A DNA stretch of 64,000 nt from Laccaria trichodermophora (GCA_018417955.1 JACTVC010000014.1:930001-994000); one strand, 5' to 3'; positions 29,225 to 43,259 are shown, counted from the stretch's first letter. Program-made: numbers and translations. The notes: generated by a model not told the origin, from the sequence alone.

Positions 29225-30590
29225 TTACGACACCAATGGAGCATCTGAAATGGTGGTCGTATCTACCCGCATCTTTTCGAGGGAGTCATCCGTGATTTTG
29301 TGCACTGATTCCGTGTCGCCGTCAGCGAGCATGACACTTGAAACGCGCGTCTTCTCGCCGTCCGCTAATTCTGATTCGGGTGACGTAGGTTCGTCCGCCG
29401 CTACGCGTGTTCCATCAGGGGCAATCCCGCATGCGCTAGATGATAGGGGGGTAATGAGCCAATACGGATAGGAGTAGACTCAAGAAAAAGCGGAACGGAA
29501 CGTACGCGACGATTTGGTCCCAGTAGCTTTTTGGCTCGAATTCGTAGTTGTGCTCGCCACCGAAGTCGGCGTCCAGATGCGATGCGGGGATGAGCTCTAG
29601 AAGGTCGGGGTTGAATCGCATCTTGTTCGATTCCAAAGGGTGATCAGTAAATGTTTATTTGGGCATCTATATAGAAATACCTTGTCGCGCGTGACGGGGT
29701 CAAGGAAGGGGGAGATGCCCTTGTAGAAAAAGTTGAGGAGCATGGGGAGGTTTACGACGAGCGCGCGGCCGAGTGTTTCGACGTAGTGCTGTTGTAGGAT
29801 GTGCAATACCTAATAAAAATAAGTTAGCAATTCAGATGGATTTTAACAAGAGAGAGAAACGAACCTTGCGTGCGACAGATATTGGAGGATTTGTACGAAG
29901 GGTCGTCGATTTGTAGTCAACGATGATGACGAGGGATTCTTGTCCTTCAGGCATCAGGTCTTTTGCACGTTCCCTTATGGAAAGGGAAAAAAAAATAGAA
30001 TTTAGAAATGATAGCAAGGCGGTGAAGACGGCCTACAAACACCAGACCAAATGTCGGAGTTGCCTGGGACTTGTCTCTGTGTTCTCTCTTCCAGGACGCA
30101 TGTATATTATTGGTCGTCCGTCTAAATCGAATCCATTAAGAATTCTATGGGTTCGCTATACTGTCAACTTTGGTATAGATAGACAAAGGAGACAACGACG
30201 CACATTTTCCCAGTCTCGCTCTCTATCCTAACTTCATCTGGGGGGATAAGGTCAGGCTTGAAGTCTCTCCGCCACTCCAGTGTCGCTTTGATGCGTTTCT
30301 GCGCATCTGGCATGTGCCACTTTGACGCGCGCAGGTAACGCGGGATGGTATCGGACCTGTTGAGCCATCGTAGCTCCCAAAAGTGGTATGGATCTGATTC
30401 AGGAAGGAGGAGGGTATCGGCGTACTGGTTTAGTATAGAAGATTAGGTTGATGTTTATAAAGTGGTCTTATAATTAACTGACTTCTTTAAGTTCCGATAA
30501 CTGTGCGGTTTGCTCGGCAGAATAGATGTGGACTGGGGCAACCTTGATGCCGAGTGCGGGCGTGGTGAGCACTTTACGTGTAGAGGACAT
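29225..30590 (-). CDS. CRAL-TRIO (Sec14-like) lipid-transfer protein
   Basis: Member of the Sec14/CRAL-TRIO family, cytosolic carriers of phosphatidylinositol and other lipids. On the minus strand the exons give MSSTRKVLTTPALGIKVAP, the CRAL-TRIO N-terminal helix region (DTIPRYLRASKWHMPDAQKR), then GFDLDGRPIIYMRPGRENTE, ESLVIIVDYKSTTLRTNPPI, HILQQHYVETLGRALVVNLP and FFYKGISPFLDPVTRDK, the core lipid-binding fold, and a variable acidic C-terminus. At least six introns are needed, including one with a GTCAGT donor before YADTLLLPESDPYHFWE. The start at 30590 fits homologues; an upstream ATG at 30687 (MAAERLIAAW) with a further intron is an alternative. The stop is TAA at 29225-29227. No damage is seen. 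Confidence 0.9.
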
Positions 30591-33559
30591 GGATATATTG
30601 CTGAATTATTCCTGGTGCTGGGAGATGGATACCAACGCACGGAGGAGAACTAGGAGTCCAAGCGGCGATCAAGCGCTCTGCTGCCATGCTTGAAAACAAT
30701 GATGAAGCGAAGCGAAGTTGTAAGCCAGGCTTCATAAGCTTGACTCATTACCGGACCGTAGTGAAGATTTTTATCAGATAAGCCTGGTATGTATGTCCTA
30801 ATCGGGATCAGCGCCGTCCGCCTTTCTTGCCAAACTCCCGCCCTTTGTCAGTACATTATTCATTGAGTAGGCCCGCAGCGAATTATTTGATATTTTTGCA
30901 CGCTTAAATCCCGGCGTTGGCCTATGAAATTAGAACTCGACGCTTATTATCCACCCGTTTAGATTAATACATGAAGTTTGGACCCGAGTACGCCTGATCA
31001 CAAGAGTCCCAGATTGGGCACTCCATCGGTGCCGTTGAATGTAAATAAATGTGGTTCAACGGTGCTTTATCACGGAAAATAATCGGGTGCAACCTGAAGT
31101 GCGCCGGGCGCGCTCCGCGAGATTAACGCGCCTTCAAAGCCGCAGCTAATTAAAACGCAGAACCTGAAACATGCACAGATATACATTCTGCAATCGCCTC
31201 GATGGCTTTGATTTGAACTGCGCCTTCGTTCCTTGTCAACGAGGTCTCAGCGCGCTTTTAGAAGCCGCAGCCTCTGATAACGAGATGATACAGAGGCCGA
31301 AACACGGACGACGTTTGCTGGGAAATCCCTTGTAATAAATTTCGCTATGCGTGTCTCGCCGACGGGGAGATTTTTTAGTCTTCTTCTCTTTTTTTTTTTT
31401 TGTAAATGTCCGATCTTTCCAGCTCCAAACGTAGCCCTCACTCAAAAAAAAAAACATTGTGAGGAAACTTTCAATACCAGTAGATAGGAGAATTACAATT
31501 GGATGTGTACTTGACACCGGACCGGCGTTAATTGATTGGGTATAGAGAGGATGTACTTGGCAAAGGCCTCATCTCTTCTCGGAACTAATCGAAAGAAGAT
31601 CTCAGAACTTCAGAAGATGTCCCGTAAAGCATAGAGTTGAAATGTCAGTGATGAGTCGATTGGTATATCTCGATCCGGATCGCCGATACCCGCAGGCTTC
31701 TCTTTGAAACCGCGGTAGCCGGAGTTGCATCCTCCTTTGAAGAAGCATGGTCGATTCGTAGACGGCCACAAAATAATAATAAAAGTAGCAAGTTATAATG
31801 CATAGGCAAGTAATAACATTGTTTTCGGAACGGATAACAAGTACTAGTGGTAGCGTTTCGGACTTTGCCGAAATATCAAGTCAGCCAAATATAGTAATTC
31901 TTCCGTGTGTTTTCAAACAATACGATTGCTTTTCCCCTCCATCGTTACTCTGAATGGGAATGCAGGAAGATGCAAACGTCGAGGCCTGAGGCTTTCAGAC
32001 ACTCAACAAGTATGTCTTCTAAATTTTCGAGGAACATGGTTACTAGTAACTTACTATGAACATTGCTGTACACCTCGAAGGACAATCAGACCATTGCAGA
32101 CTTTGCCGTGGCCTTTGAGTTTTGAGCGCACGAAGGGTTGGCTGCACTTCTCTCAGATGGTGAACAACTTTCTAACTGACAATCAGACAGCCTGTACCCG
32201 CTTATCAGTCGCTAAAGAAGCTATATCTTTTGCGACGCCCTCGTTTGAAGCTTTTGGCTGAATGGGGGCTGTTAACATGCGAGGGTCCCGCTACGACCAT
32301 TTCCTTCGATGGGGGGTTGCGTTTGCGACGAACCCTAGTGGCCACACTAGCTAGATCTTCCCATCTTGTAGGGGCGTTCACGCATTTGAGGCGATGCGGA
32401 TAAGGATGGGCGATCCACGTCATGGATTTCGACGTAGGCAGGTGGACCCGTAGATCTTGGTGGGGACGAAAATGGAACACGACGAAAGCCGAATGATGGA
32501 ACGGGTGTAATTTGTGAGTTATAGTATTGCTGCTTTGAAAGATATAAGAAGTACTCACGCCGCGATGCTTGATACAGGTCTCCTCTGAACGAACATCGCC
32601 TGGAAGCTGGCGGGCACCAGCAGTATAGAGCGCCGCATGCTCCCCAAGATGTCCAGACGGGATCTTTTAACTTTAATTCTGCAGATACAGGCTTGCTGGT
32701 TCGCTTTCGACACATTCACGGACCTGGTATTTCAGTGTGTACTGCCGACACTTATAAGGGCCCGAGCAGGTTTGCTTTCCTGACCACATACCCGTTAACT
32801 TCAAGCTTATCTCTCTTTAAGTCGCAGTTCAACGTCGTACCGCATGTGAGAACCAGACGTCACCTCAACTGTACAAAATGGTGAGTTTGACAAGCTTTCC
32901 AACAGTTTCCTACTCGCCGTTTATCCAGATTTGGGTAGCCCCAATACCGATCTACCAACACTGTCATAAAAAATAACCTGCACAGCCGGATGGGACTTTC
33001 CTGACAACAATTCCGGCGGAATCGACAAATGTGAGCTGTTGGCCGAATCAAATTTGGGCTGAGGACATAGACTCTGAACAATCATGCGCTGAGGTCGGGT
33101 TGGGTCGCAACTCATTCATTGGAACCGACCACGTGCAGGATGACTCGCAAAAGGGTGAGTTCCGTTGATTGTTATGTGCTTCATTCTTCTTGGTGCTAAA
33201 TCAGATCGCAAAAGGGTCGACACAGTCATAGATTTCTGCGCCGTAGAATTTGAAATAAAACCCACAGGTGGGCATAAAAAAAAATTCAGGTGTTCCTGCC
33301 TCCGCCAATTTATATCCAATCTGTGTCTTAGCGCAGAGTCAAAATCTATCTTTGTATCCATTCTCGTTGATCCTAAATATTGTTCATAAAAGTGTTGCGC
33401 GTTTGTAATGAGCATCGGCCGCCGGCGATAATACAATAATATATAGTAGACAGGTGGCCGTTTTTACCCCACAAGCATGTAAGTTGTAGCGCAACGTAGT
33501 TGTTAACGCAAGCGGAGTTGTTAGGCGGGCACGCTCCTTGTTATAATCGGGATTGTTTC

Positions 33560-33579
33560 GGGGGGGGGGGGGGGGGGGG
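33560..33579 (+). repeat. Run of 20 G
   Basis: An uninterrupted guanine homopolymer inside the gene-poor region, able in principle to form a G-quadruplex. Its exact length could be affected by sequencing. Confidence 0.9.
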
Positions 33580-34343
33580 AAATGGACCACGATAGATGAA
33601 CTCAAGCTAGCCCTCGGTTACGACTTACAAAAGGCATCTTATATGGAGATGATCAGTATTCCTTCCGAATTTTTAAAGCCACCCCACCGTAGAAATGACC
33701 ATCAATTGTCCTCCATAGATCCAAGTAGACGAGTTTGTGCTTTCAAACCAAAAACATTTCGTTCATCGGATAACCGAACTGTATCTAGTGTAGAGCAGAT
33801 GGCCTCGGCCTTGACGATAAGATCGAAGATAAATAAGGGAAGTGCCCGTTTGCTGTGAAGATTCCAGGAGGCGAGTTTGATCACCTTCACAGGGAGAAAA
33901 TGATATGTCTGTGTGCAGGTTGGTTCAGTGGTTGAAAATAATCTCCAAGCTTTCGATGTTTGGACACGTTCCCGAAAACGATTCATAGTACACAGAAAGC
34001 ATTTGTCCGTCGGGGGCTGTCTTACCCCAGAGATAATTCTAACGCACCTTGAGTGCAAATTGCCAGGCATAGCGGCTCTCAATTAAGATGGGAAGCCTTA
34101 CCTTTAGGGGATGGAATGATACACAAGGCACGTTGTGTAATGCAAACACCTCAGGTCATGGTGATCAGCAGACCTTCCACATTTTTTAACATTACCCCCG
34201 CCTCCGAAAGGATTTCCAGTTGACCTTGAAGTACACGAAGGTGTCTGTTAAATGAGGACGGGAAAGCTGCTATGAATCGAAATGCCACTCACCCTATATC
34301 CAATTTTCACCAGTCACGATAACGACCCACCGGCGCTGTCATC

Positions 34344-34668
34344 AGACATAGCCTACGCTACTGGCTGGGACTCTTCTACAACAGAATTGAGGGTGGGCGA
34401 GATGACGAGCCCGCGCTGTGGGTCGAACCATCGTGCATTGAGGTCGTTCTTGCCAACAGTTCATACAGAACAAATGAGGGCGAGCGAGACGATGAGGCTG
34501 AGATTTGGGCCGGGCCGTTGATTTTGAACCACCTAGCACTGACGTCGTTTGCGGAAACATCTGCTGCGGCGGATTTGACGGCGCACAAGACAGCGAGACA
34601 GCTGAGGGTTCTGCTGTCCAACCATCGCACCTTGTTGCACAATACCTACCCAGCTCTTACTCCGAACT
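34344..34668 (+). other. Possible coding remnant, unrecognised
   Basis: After a possible CATCAG acceptor at 34343, a frame of about 108 codons stays open to TAG at 34666-34668. It reads HSLRYWLGLFYNRIEGGRDD, later AEIWAGPLILNHLALTSFAE, with a protein-like composition. No start, partner exon or family is identified. Confidence 0.25.
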
Positions 34669-36599
34669 AGCAGGGGCTTTGGATATGACATCCAACGCGT
34701 CACGCCTGTATGGAATAGCCTTAGGATCCTATCCTCAACCACAGTCAGTGTCAGCGCAGCGTCCGTGTATCTTTTCCGGAGACATGGCTGGCATCACCTT
34801 CATTCCCTATGATCCAAGTGTTCACCGATCCGCTTTTAGCACACTCTGTCCGAGTCAATGATCATATTGCCATTGTATCTAGCCAACAGTTGATAAAGAA
34901 ATAGAAGTAGTTAATTCTAGAGGCATATGTCATTAACGCGTGAAGAGACAGATATAAAAATGATAGACAAACTTGATAGTATCTAATCCCACAAGACATT
35001 CGGAATCATCGAGCGATTCGAGCCGCAATAACTTCCTGCCGGCTGTCAGTGAGGGTACCTTGATATGTCGTTAGCATACGACGAGATAGAAATGAGGACG
35101 ATAGACACACTGTGTCCCACAATACATCCACTGAGGAGTCCCGAGAACTCCTTGTGGCCTGTCCAGGACGATGGTCTCCAATGGGAGCGGGTCGCGCCGG
35201 AACAGTGCAATGCCTGTCGAGCGTCTACTGACAGCGCAGCTCCTGCTCAATCGGCGGCGCCGGCAGTCGTCAAAACAATCATGTTGGTACAAGGTTGTGA
35301 GGATATTTGTTCCACGTGGAATGGTGTGGAACGTGTTTGGTTTGAATGAGAAACAAACAGCAATAACTAATTAATTTTCTTCAAATTCTTAGCTAGGTAC
35401 TTGCTAGGTATCTGCTTCTGCGACTTCTATTGAGAAGGCTGCAACTCCGGCTAACGCGGTTTCGAAAAGAAGGCAGAAGGTATCGGCGATCCAGATCGAG
35501 ATATACCAATCGACCTATAACTCTTGAAATGTTTGTCATCGACTTCCAGTTGACATAAAGGTAATAAGAGTTGCCAAGTGAACAGACTAGAGGCGCCACT
35601 GAAAGTCGCCATTTCGCGCGTCAATGACGAAAGGACCAAAGGGTAAGCCGATTTTTGCCCGAAAACGGCAGTATATCGCGTTCATGAAAGGTGTATTGAG
35701 CGCTGGATGTATGACCGGAGGACGTTTGCCGGGCGCCTCGAAGTGATATTTTGGTTTTACTTCACCCTTTGGTGTGACCAAGAGTCGATCGAATTCCGTG
35801 CATGAAGGCCTTGGTGACAGCGAAAATGTCGGAGACTGGTCGATGACATGTTCCTGATGCAATGTGATTTGCCACATCTGCCAAAGGTGCGAAATTTATG
35901 ACTGAGCAGACGAGGTTCACGTCCTGATGATATCTGCGCATGTGCATGATATGTGTACTAGCGCTGATCCCAGAAGTTTAGGATGCCATAGCTGGGGAGA
36001 GAGCGGACACGTTTGATGATGGTCGTGCCTAGTATAGGCATGTTGGGCCTCGTTGCGCTTAGTGTTCTCAGGAGGCGAATATGTGTGGTAAGGCAGGCGA
36101 GCTATAGTATATAGCGCCGATATGTTGCTGCCCTGCGTTCCGTCATGAAAGGAGCTATGTGGCTCTCTCCGCAGTGGTGCATGTTGCCCAATGGAGCACG
36201 TAACGTGGATGACGTGGTTGCAACTATGTTAGTTAGCGTAAAAAAACGACCATTCTTCGATGTTCCTCAGATGTTTTTGAGAAAAGTCGGCCTCTGGATG
36301 GCCTTGGGCGGGATGGGGCCTTGGAATAATATAAGTTTCAATTGAGCCAAGTAAAAGCCAAGAGTGACGAAGATTCGGAGGAATTCATCCCAAACTTTCC
36401 AAAATAGGGCAGAAGTGTCATCCCTCGTTTCCCCCTCACCGTCAGACAATATTGGCCGTTGACCTCATTCCTTCCCTTTCCTCTCTCTTACTCTCGACCA
36501 CGTCGCCCACGCCGTTCTCTACACTGGGAATCTCATTTCCAAGCCTTTACCACGTAACACTCCCTTCCAACTCGAACTACATCCATCTAAACCAACCAC

Positions 36600-39500
36600 A
36601 TGGATTCACGGGGTGACCAACGGCCGCCCCGCTCAGTGCGCCCACGGCAGCAGTCACAACCAAGATCACCTGCGCCTGCGTATCCAGAGCAGCAGCCCGT
36701 CTACTCTCGACCCCACTTGCATCCCAATGACGGCTCAAGAAGCGGCGTTTCGTTCCAAAATACGGAGCGGGGTGATCGTCAAGGCCCACTCGACACCCAG
36801 CGTATGCGGTCGATGCCAGCTGCCTATCAACGTGCTCCTGGTGCTGATTTAGAAGGTGCCGACGATCCATCAAAAGTTTTCCGGAAGAAGAGCCTCGTTA
36901 GGCCTGATCGCGAAAAAATTGACCCCGGCCATAGGCAGTGGCATTATCGAAACCATGTCGCTCATTTGGGAGAGGAGGGTAGTTCGAGAGTGGGAGTTAT
37001 GCCATCCAGTATGTCGCAACATCTATTAGCTATTCATTTAGATCTTTACAGTTGTCTGCGTTAGCAACGGGCAATTATCCCCATCTACGGCGAGGCCAGT
37101 CATTGCTTGGTCGAGAGGAGGATGTTCATGAATCAGGTCTCGCTCTATTCAAGAAACATACTCTTCTTCGAAAGCGAAGTACTCCAACTCCACTCACTCC
37201 CCCACTTGCGCCAGAAGCTAAGAAGAAAAGAGGCTGTTGGAAAGGGCCTGGTCCCGGCGGGCCATGGATGACTTACTGCCTCATTATTACATGCCTGATA
37301 CCAGGGTTCCTGCTCAGGTCTTGCGGTATGTCTGCCTTGGTGGCACCCGCTGATGATGACATCTAACTTCTCCTTTCTTTCACCACATAGGCATCCGCAC
37401 TCCAGAGCAGCAGCGTGCATGGCGAGAGAAAATTGGTCTTCTCTCAGTCATTCTAGTGCTAATGGCCGGAGTGGGTTTCCTGACATTCGGTTTCACTCAA
37501 GCTGTGTGTGGCAAGCCACCCAATCGTTTTCACGGTGGTGCGATCGGTGTTGACTACATTGGCAATGGCTCTGTCGTCATTCATGGAAATGCGTACGATT
37601 TCTCAAAGTTCAAACACCCAGCTGCTGGCACAACTTTCAACGGCTCATCGAACCCCCTCCTGACTGGTAATTGGAACCTAGCTGGCAACGACGCTTCGTT
37701 CCTTTTTCAAAACGTTAATAAGAATTGTTACGGACATATCGCAAGGGCTTCGACCTCGAGTATCACCGGTAGCGGGCAATTCCTGAACTGGTATTTCCCT
37801 TGTAACGTCTACAGCCAATACGGAAGCAAAGGTGCCAACCTGACGGGTTATGAGTCTTCAACCAGCTGTCATATCACCACAAAGTCGAGATCTTTGTTAG
37901 CGAAGATGGTTCCCATGGGCCAGGTTTATTACACTTGGGATGACGTCAAAAATCCTAACCGTAATCTTGCCGTCTTCGAATCGTGCGTATTGTCTCTCAT
38001 CCATCTTAATTGATGGCTTACCATCATACAGTTCTGTACTGGATCTCAACCTTCTTCAGTGGCTGAGCGGAGCGCAGGTTACGTATCCCGCTCTTTTTGA
38101 TCAGATGAAGACCACCAACGCCACATACCACGCCAAAGACCTAACTATGCTCTTCACTCGTACCAAGCAAAAGCAAATTGGACACTGTCTTCAAGACATC
38201 ATCACCATTGGATATATCGATACGAAAACCATTGGATGTGTGGCTTCCTCCGTTGTCCTCTATATATCCCTCATCTTTATCATTGGGGTTGTCTCCATTC
38301 GGTTCGTCATGGCCGTCATGTTCCAATGGTTCTTTTCATGGAAACTTGGCAACTTCCCCCGAGAAACCTATGAGCAGCGTATGCAGCGCTCTGCAGAGAT
38401 CGAAAACTGGACAAACAATATTTATAGTGCTGCTCCAAGTGAATATCGCCCTAATGTCGGCAAGAACGGTCTCAGGGAGAAGAAGAATAACAGGAAGACA
38501 TTCCTTCCTAGCCACTCACGGTTTACGCCTGCTGAGAATATGTTGAAGGGCGTGGGGGGACGGCCAAGTACTGCTTATGGGATGTTGGATTCTTCATCAT
38601 CGACTAACTGGAAGCGGTCAACGACGTATGCTGCTTCTGCAAAGGGAGGCAAGGGGACACCTCCAGAATCACCAAGTAGAAATTCGAGGAGCATGATGTC
38701 GCTTGCGGAGGGTATGGTCTCTCGTGGCGCGTTCGTCGAGAATCCTTGCCCCTTCCCTCTCTATGACGTCGTCCCTCAACCGCCGCCTGACTATGAGCCG
38801 TTCAATTTCCCTCTCGTCCACAACATCTGCCTGGTGACTGCTTATTCGGAATCGGTAGAAGGTCTACGCACAACCTTGGACTCACTTGCTACTACGGATT
38901 ATCCTAACAGTCACAAAGTTATCCTGGTCATTGCTGATGGAATGGTCAAGGGTGCTGGTAACGACTTGACGACGCCGGAGATTTGCTTAACCATGATGAA
39001 GGAGTTTATCATCCCACCGCAGGAGGTCGAGCCCCACTCGTACGTTGCCATTGCAGATGGACATAAGCGACATAATATGGCCAAGGTCTATGCTGGGTTC
39101 TATTCTTATGACGATGCGACAACCGAGCGGTCGAAGCAACAGCGGGTTCCTATGGTTCTGGTAGCCAAGGTCGGCAATCCCCTCGAAGCGAATGATGCCA
39201 AACCTGGAAATCGTGGAAAGCGGGACAGCCAAATCGTGCTCATGGCGTTCTTGCAAAAGGTTATGTTTGATGAACGGATGACGACGTTTGAGTATGAGTT
39301 CTTCAACTCCCTTTGGAGGGTGACGGGCGTTAGTCCGGATCGGTATGAGCTTGTGCTTTGCGTGGACGCCGATACGAAGGTTTTCCCGGATTCGCTGACA
39401 CGTATGGTCAGCTGCATGGTGCATGATGAGGAGATCATGGGTCTTTGTGGCGAGACGAAGATTGCGAATAAGGCAGAGACGTTTGTGACTATGATGCAAG

Positions 39501-41162
39501 GTGAGTTTCCTTTTCTTCCATTCAAGATATGTCAGTCTGAGATTCATAATCCAGTCTTCGAATACTACATCTCCCACCACATGACCAAGGCTTTCGAATC
39601 AATGTTCGGCGGTGTAACGTGTTTGCCTGGTTGTTTCAGTATGTATCGCATCAAGGCTCCCAAAGGTGACACAGGGTATTGGGTCCCAATCCTTGCTAAT
39701 CCTGATATTGTGGAACATTACTCCGAAAACGTGGTCGACACTCTACACAAGAAGAACCTGCTATTGCTTGGAGAGGATCGTTATCTGACCACACTCATGT
39801 TGAAGACCTTCCCCAAGCGCAAGAATGTCTTCTGTCCACAGGCTGTGTGTAAGACTGTGGTTCCCGACACATTCCGTGTCCTTCTTTCTCAGCGTCGTCG
39901 GTGGATTAATTCGACGATCCACAATCTAGCTGAACTCATCCTGGTACGGGATCTTTGTGGAACATTCTGCTTCTCGATGCAGTTTGTTGTTGGAATGGAA
40001 TTGGCTGGAACGCTTGTCCTCCCTGCTGCTATTGCCTTCACACTTTACCTTATTATCGACTCCATCATCCCCGGCGGTCCGAATACAACTATTCCCCTTA
40101 TACTGCTTGCTATTGTCCTCGGTCTGCCTGGTCTCCTCATCGTCGTCACCTCTCGCAAGGTCGCTTATATCGGGTGGATGCTTGTATACCTCATCTCTTT
40201 ACCCATTTGGAACGGTCTTCTTCCTGCGTATGCGTTCTGGCATTTTGACGACTTTTCATGGGGTCAAACGCGAATGGTCGCTGGAGATAAGGGAAATGAT
40301 CATGGGGATAAGGATGGAGAGTTTGATTCGACGCATATCGTCATGAAGCGTTGGGCTGAGTTTGAACGGGAACGCCGGTGGAAGAATGGGAGTCAGTCGA
40401 GAGACTCGGCTTCTTATGAGAGAAAGTGTGTTTTCCTTTTCATTTTTTTTTTTTTACTGTGATGGCATAATTGACAATATTTTGAATGCTAGAACGGACC
40501 GTTATTCCATTGCATCCAACTCGGATAACACTCACCAACCCCCAAATACCTTTGACACCAACACTGTGGATTCCAGCACCTACAATATACCCCAGCGTCC
40601 GCGTTACGATAGTAATGCCCTTCTGATGCTTCCAGCACCCTTGGCAGTTAATAGGAGTACCGGACTCGGGCCACCGATGTCTTCTGCTCAATCTGTGCGC
40701 TCCAGCGATGACAATTACTTTTCGGACACCGTTTCTGCATTCAATCAACGGCTACTTCCAGTCAGCCCGCAGAGTCCTGATCAATACAGCGGTGAATCAT
40801 ACGAGTCAGGCTCATCGAATGGCCAAAGGCGCCTCTCGCCCACCTCACCTCAGAACCCCCGATCTTCGCAGCCATTCCCGTCAGATCCGAATAATCCTTT
40901 CCGGTCACAAACGACATCTCCCACGAGCAACGATGACTTTACTCCTGATTATGATGATACCGCTGGCGGACGCGGTGGTCGGGGAATACGGTTGACGGAT
41001 GGTGGACCTGTGCCAGGGCCTGAGGGCGTTCGGAGGGTGTCAAGACCGACAGGAAAACGGCCTACTTCACAGACACCCACACAAAACCGTTATTCGCGCA
41101 GTTCTACCGTGTTCAGTCTGCCACCTGGGGCTGCTCCACCACAGCACAATGTGGGCAATTGA
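36600..41162 (+). CDS. CHS3: Class IV chitin synthase (yeast Chs3 type)
   Basis: Family 2 glycosyltransferase in the plasma membrane that polymerises UDP-GlcNAc into chitin for the cell wall. The N-terminal part is Pro/Gln-rich and basic. Two membrane helices (around [15 protein letters not shown] and [17 protein letters not shown]) precede a cytochrome b5-like segment ([18 protein letters not shown]), a third helix near 38220-38330, the catalytic region with [39 protein letters not shown] and the product-site motif [13 protein letters not shown], then three to four C-terminal helices. The Ser-rich tail continues in a last exon to 41162. Introns lie near 37012-37050, 37327-37390, 37982-38031, 39501-39554 and 40425-40492. 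The architecture without a myosin domain identifies class IV. No lesion is seen. Confidence 0.96.
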
Positions 41163-41506
41163 AGAGAAAGTCACGCAACACGGATCACGATTTTCCTCAC
41201 TCGTATATTTCTTGCGGACATTATTATCGGACAGCATATTTCTTCCGTCTCCATCATACACATTAGTTCCCGTCCTACATGAATTTTTAGTACGGATCAT
41301 CTCTTATTTCTGCCACGAGACTGCCAGCTACTCCCCACGTCTTGCATATTATATTAAGTACCCAGTCTCTCGTTCAGTATCCCAGTATTAGTGTAATATT
41401 GCGACAGTGCAAGCATACCCAATTCCGTTGTGCTTGTTTGGTTGTTGTGCAACGTCCGCCTTGCGTTGTCCCTGCACCACCAACTCCACCAGCGTCTCGA
41501 CGGACG

Positions 41507-42769
41507 ATGGCGAACATGAACAACTCGCCCATAACGCAGGTCTCGCAAAATGGCCCGACACACACGAATCTACAGCCCCAGCTCCTGACCAGGCTGTTCC
41601 TCGACTTGCGTGGCAGGCGGTTTGAGGTCGACCGAGAAACAATAATGAACTTGCCAGAATCGGTTCTGCTGTGTCTGTTCCCCAATGGGCTCGTTCTCAG
41701 TCGACAGAGTGTCGCTTTGTCGGATGGAGGAGGTGATGACGAGGATGAAGAGGTGTATGGAGTCGATGTGCGTGATTGCTTTGCTATTCATGAACGGCTG
41801 CAGGCTACTAATTCGCCTCCCTCGTTGCAGTTTGATCCAGATTGCTTCCAATACGTTCTCACATTCTTCCGCAACGCGTCAGAAACGTTCTATGGTACTT
41901 CGACATCCCCAGGCTTGCTGAGTGCACAACAGCACCTCCTGGACTCCCCCGCGCCCGACTACCCTGCCACCTCACAAAATCCGCTGCTGTCGAAGCAGGC
42001 TATCATCGTGCTGCGAGAGGAGTTGGAATATTTCTCTATACCGCCGAAGGACGGCAACCCGACGACTGACCAGAATGGGATTGCTAATGATCGTTTGTTG
42101 GGTATTAAACGCAGGTCGGGTGACTATCTCATGGAAAAAAGGAATATATTCACAGCACTTCAGCGGAATGTGAACAAGGAGAATAATGTTGCTGAACAGC
42201 ATTTGATTGATATGCTCTGCATGAGGTGAGTCGCATGGTGCTTTATGAGAGGCGTGAGCTGATGGGTCTTCCGCTTTGTTTCTCTTCTTTGTCTGGTGTG
42301 CGTGTAGTGGCTTCGACCGTGAGGACGAATGGGGTTTCCGAGCCTTGGAGCCGTCGCGTTGCTGCATTTCATCTATAGCCCTTGTTCTCCTTAAGACAGG
42401 TATACAACATCATCCTAACGGGGAAAAGCCAGTTGAGGTGGATTATCCGCAAATGGCTACTGCGCAGAAATTGCTGCTATTCTGGAGAAAACCTGCTGTA
42501 TGTATTGGTTGTTACACTGCAATTAATTTTGCTGATGAGTCTATAAGAGGAAATGCTGGTGGGATGGTCTGGATGTTGAGCTCCCAGCTGTGGGTGAGGA
42601 GCCTGCCCTCACTATAAAATTGTGGGCGCGTCGCGTGTGGACATTGGAGCTCAGCCTGGTAAGTGTTTTTGATCCGGTATTGCTTCCACACCTCATAAAC
42701 ACTACATTGTTCATAGGTGTAAGCTCCAAGTCGCCCCACCCACATCGACTTCCACGCTCTGGTCACTAG
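41507..42769 (+). CDS. Whi2-like BTB/POZ-domain protein
   Basis: Exons 41507-42225, 42308-42497 and 42548 onward. The N-terminus has LLTRLFLDLRGRRFEVDRET and MNLPESVLLCLFPNGLVLSR, the start of the BTB/KCTD-like fold in fungal Whi2 proteins, followed by FDPDCFQYVLTFFRNASETF. The second conserved half reads RNIFTALQRNVNKENNVAEQ, DMLCMSGFDREDEWGFRALE and CCISSIALVLLKTG. In yeast Whi2 works with phosphatases Psr1/2 in stress response and restrains TORC1 on low amino acids; that role here is by homology. The C-terminus is uncertain: without splicing the frame ends at 42769; with the GTAAGT at 42660 spliced to TTCATAG it ends near 42720. The 343 bases upstream (41163-41506) should hold its promoter. 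Confidence 0.75.
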
Positions 42770-43259
42770 TTTTATCTGATTACCCCATACATGTACATAC
42801 CTTCTCCGGGATACCCCTCGTTGTTGTGGATTTTCTCCGCTTAATTTAAGGGCTTTATACTGACTTTACCCTTGCCACGGTCGCACTCCTTTATGTTGCT
42901 GATCGAGCGCATGGTTTGCACGGTGTCTTTGTTATCGCTCAGCGCAGCGCTATTGTTAAGCGCCGAGGAAAGACATCAGCAGGGCGCATGGTTTCGGCAC
43001 CTTAACAAGTCCGTGAGTATTTATGGAGTACTAGGCCATTTTGGTGTATCAGCTTTTACATCCCCCACTTCTGCTTATAACCGTGTGGCGTTGCCGGCTG
43101 TACATTTCCGACTCTTCACCTTCCCCTTCGTTCTCTACAGCTTTATTCCCCTCTTGCCCTTCACCAAAGCCTTGAGGACTCCGCGAGGCCTCTCAGCTCA
43201 TCGATTTGGTTAGATACCCGACCGATTTCAAGCAAACCCTTCTTCAACAAGCCTGGCAT
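42770..43259. other. Intergenic, promoter region of the next gene
   Basis: About 490 bases rich in pyrimidines toward the right end (CTTCACCTTCCCCTTCG near 43117), as is common upstream of fungal start codons. No gene seen. Confidence 0.45.

Larger units (their letters stand above)
30688..36599. other. Gene-poor 5.9 kb region
   Basis: No recognisable protein on either strand. Short open frames with some coding character are at 32205-32715 minus (with a plausible GTGAGT to CAG intron near 32520-32555), 33702-34082 minus, 34344-34668 plus and 35587-35947 minus. None matches a family I know. Poly-T and poly-A tracts lie near 31388-31455 and a 20-base G run at 33560. It may be decayed genes or mobile elements; I cannot show which. 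Confidence 0.5.

Noticed and set aside
35587..35947. Minus-strand gene of about 120 residues
   Set aside because: Two frames could join (HTKG to EVKPKYHF), but no splice site or family supports it; left in the gene-poor region.
38987..39580. 197-codon minus-strand frame inside the chitin synthase
   Set aside because: Antisense to the conserved catalytic region.
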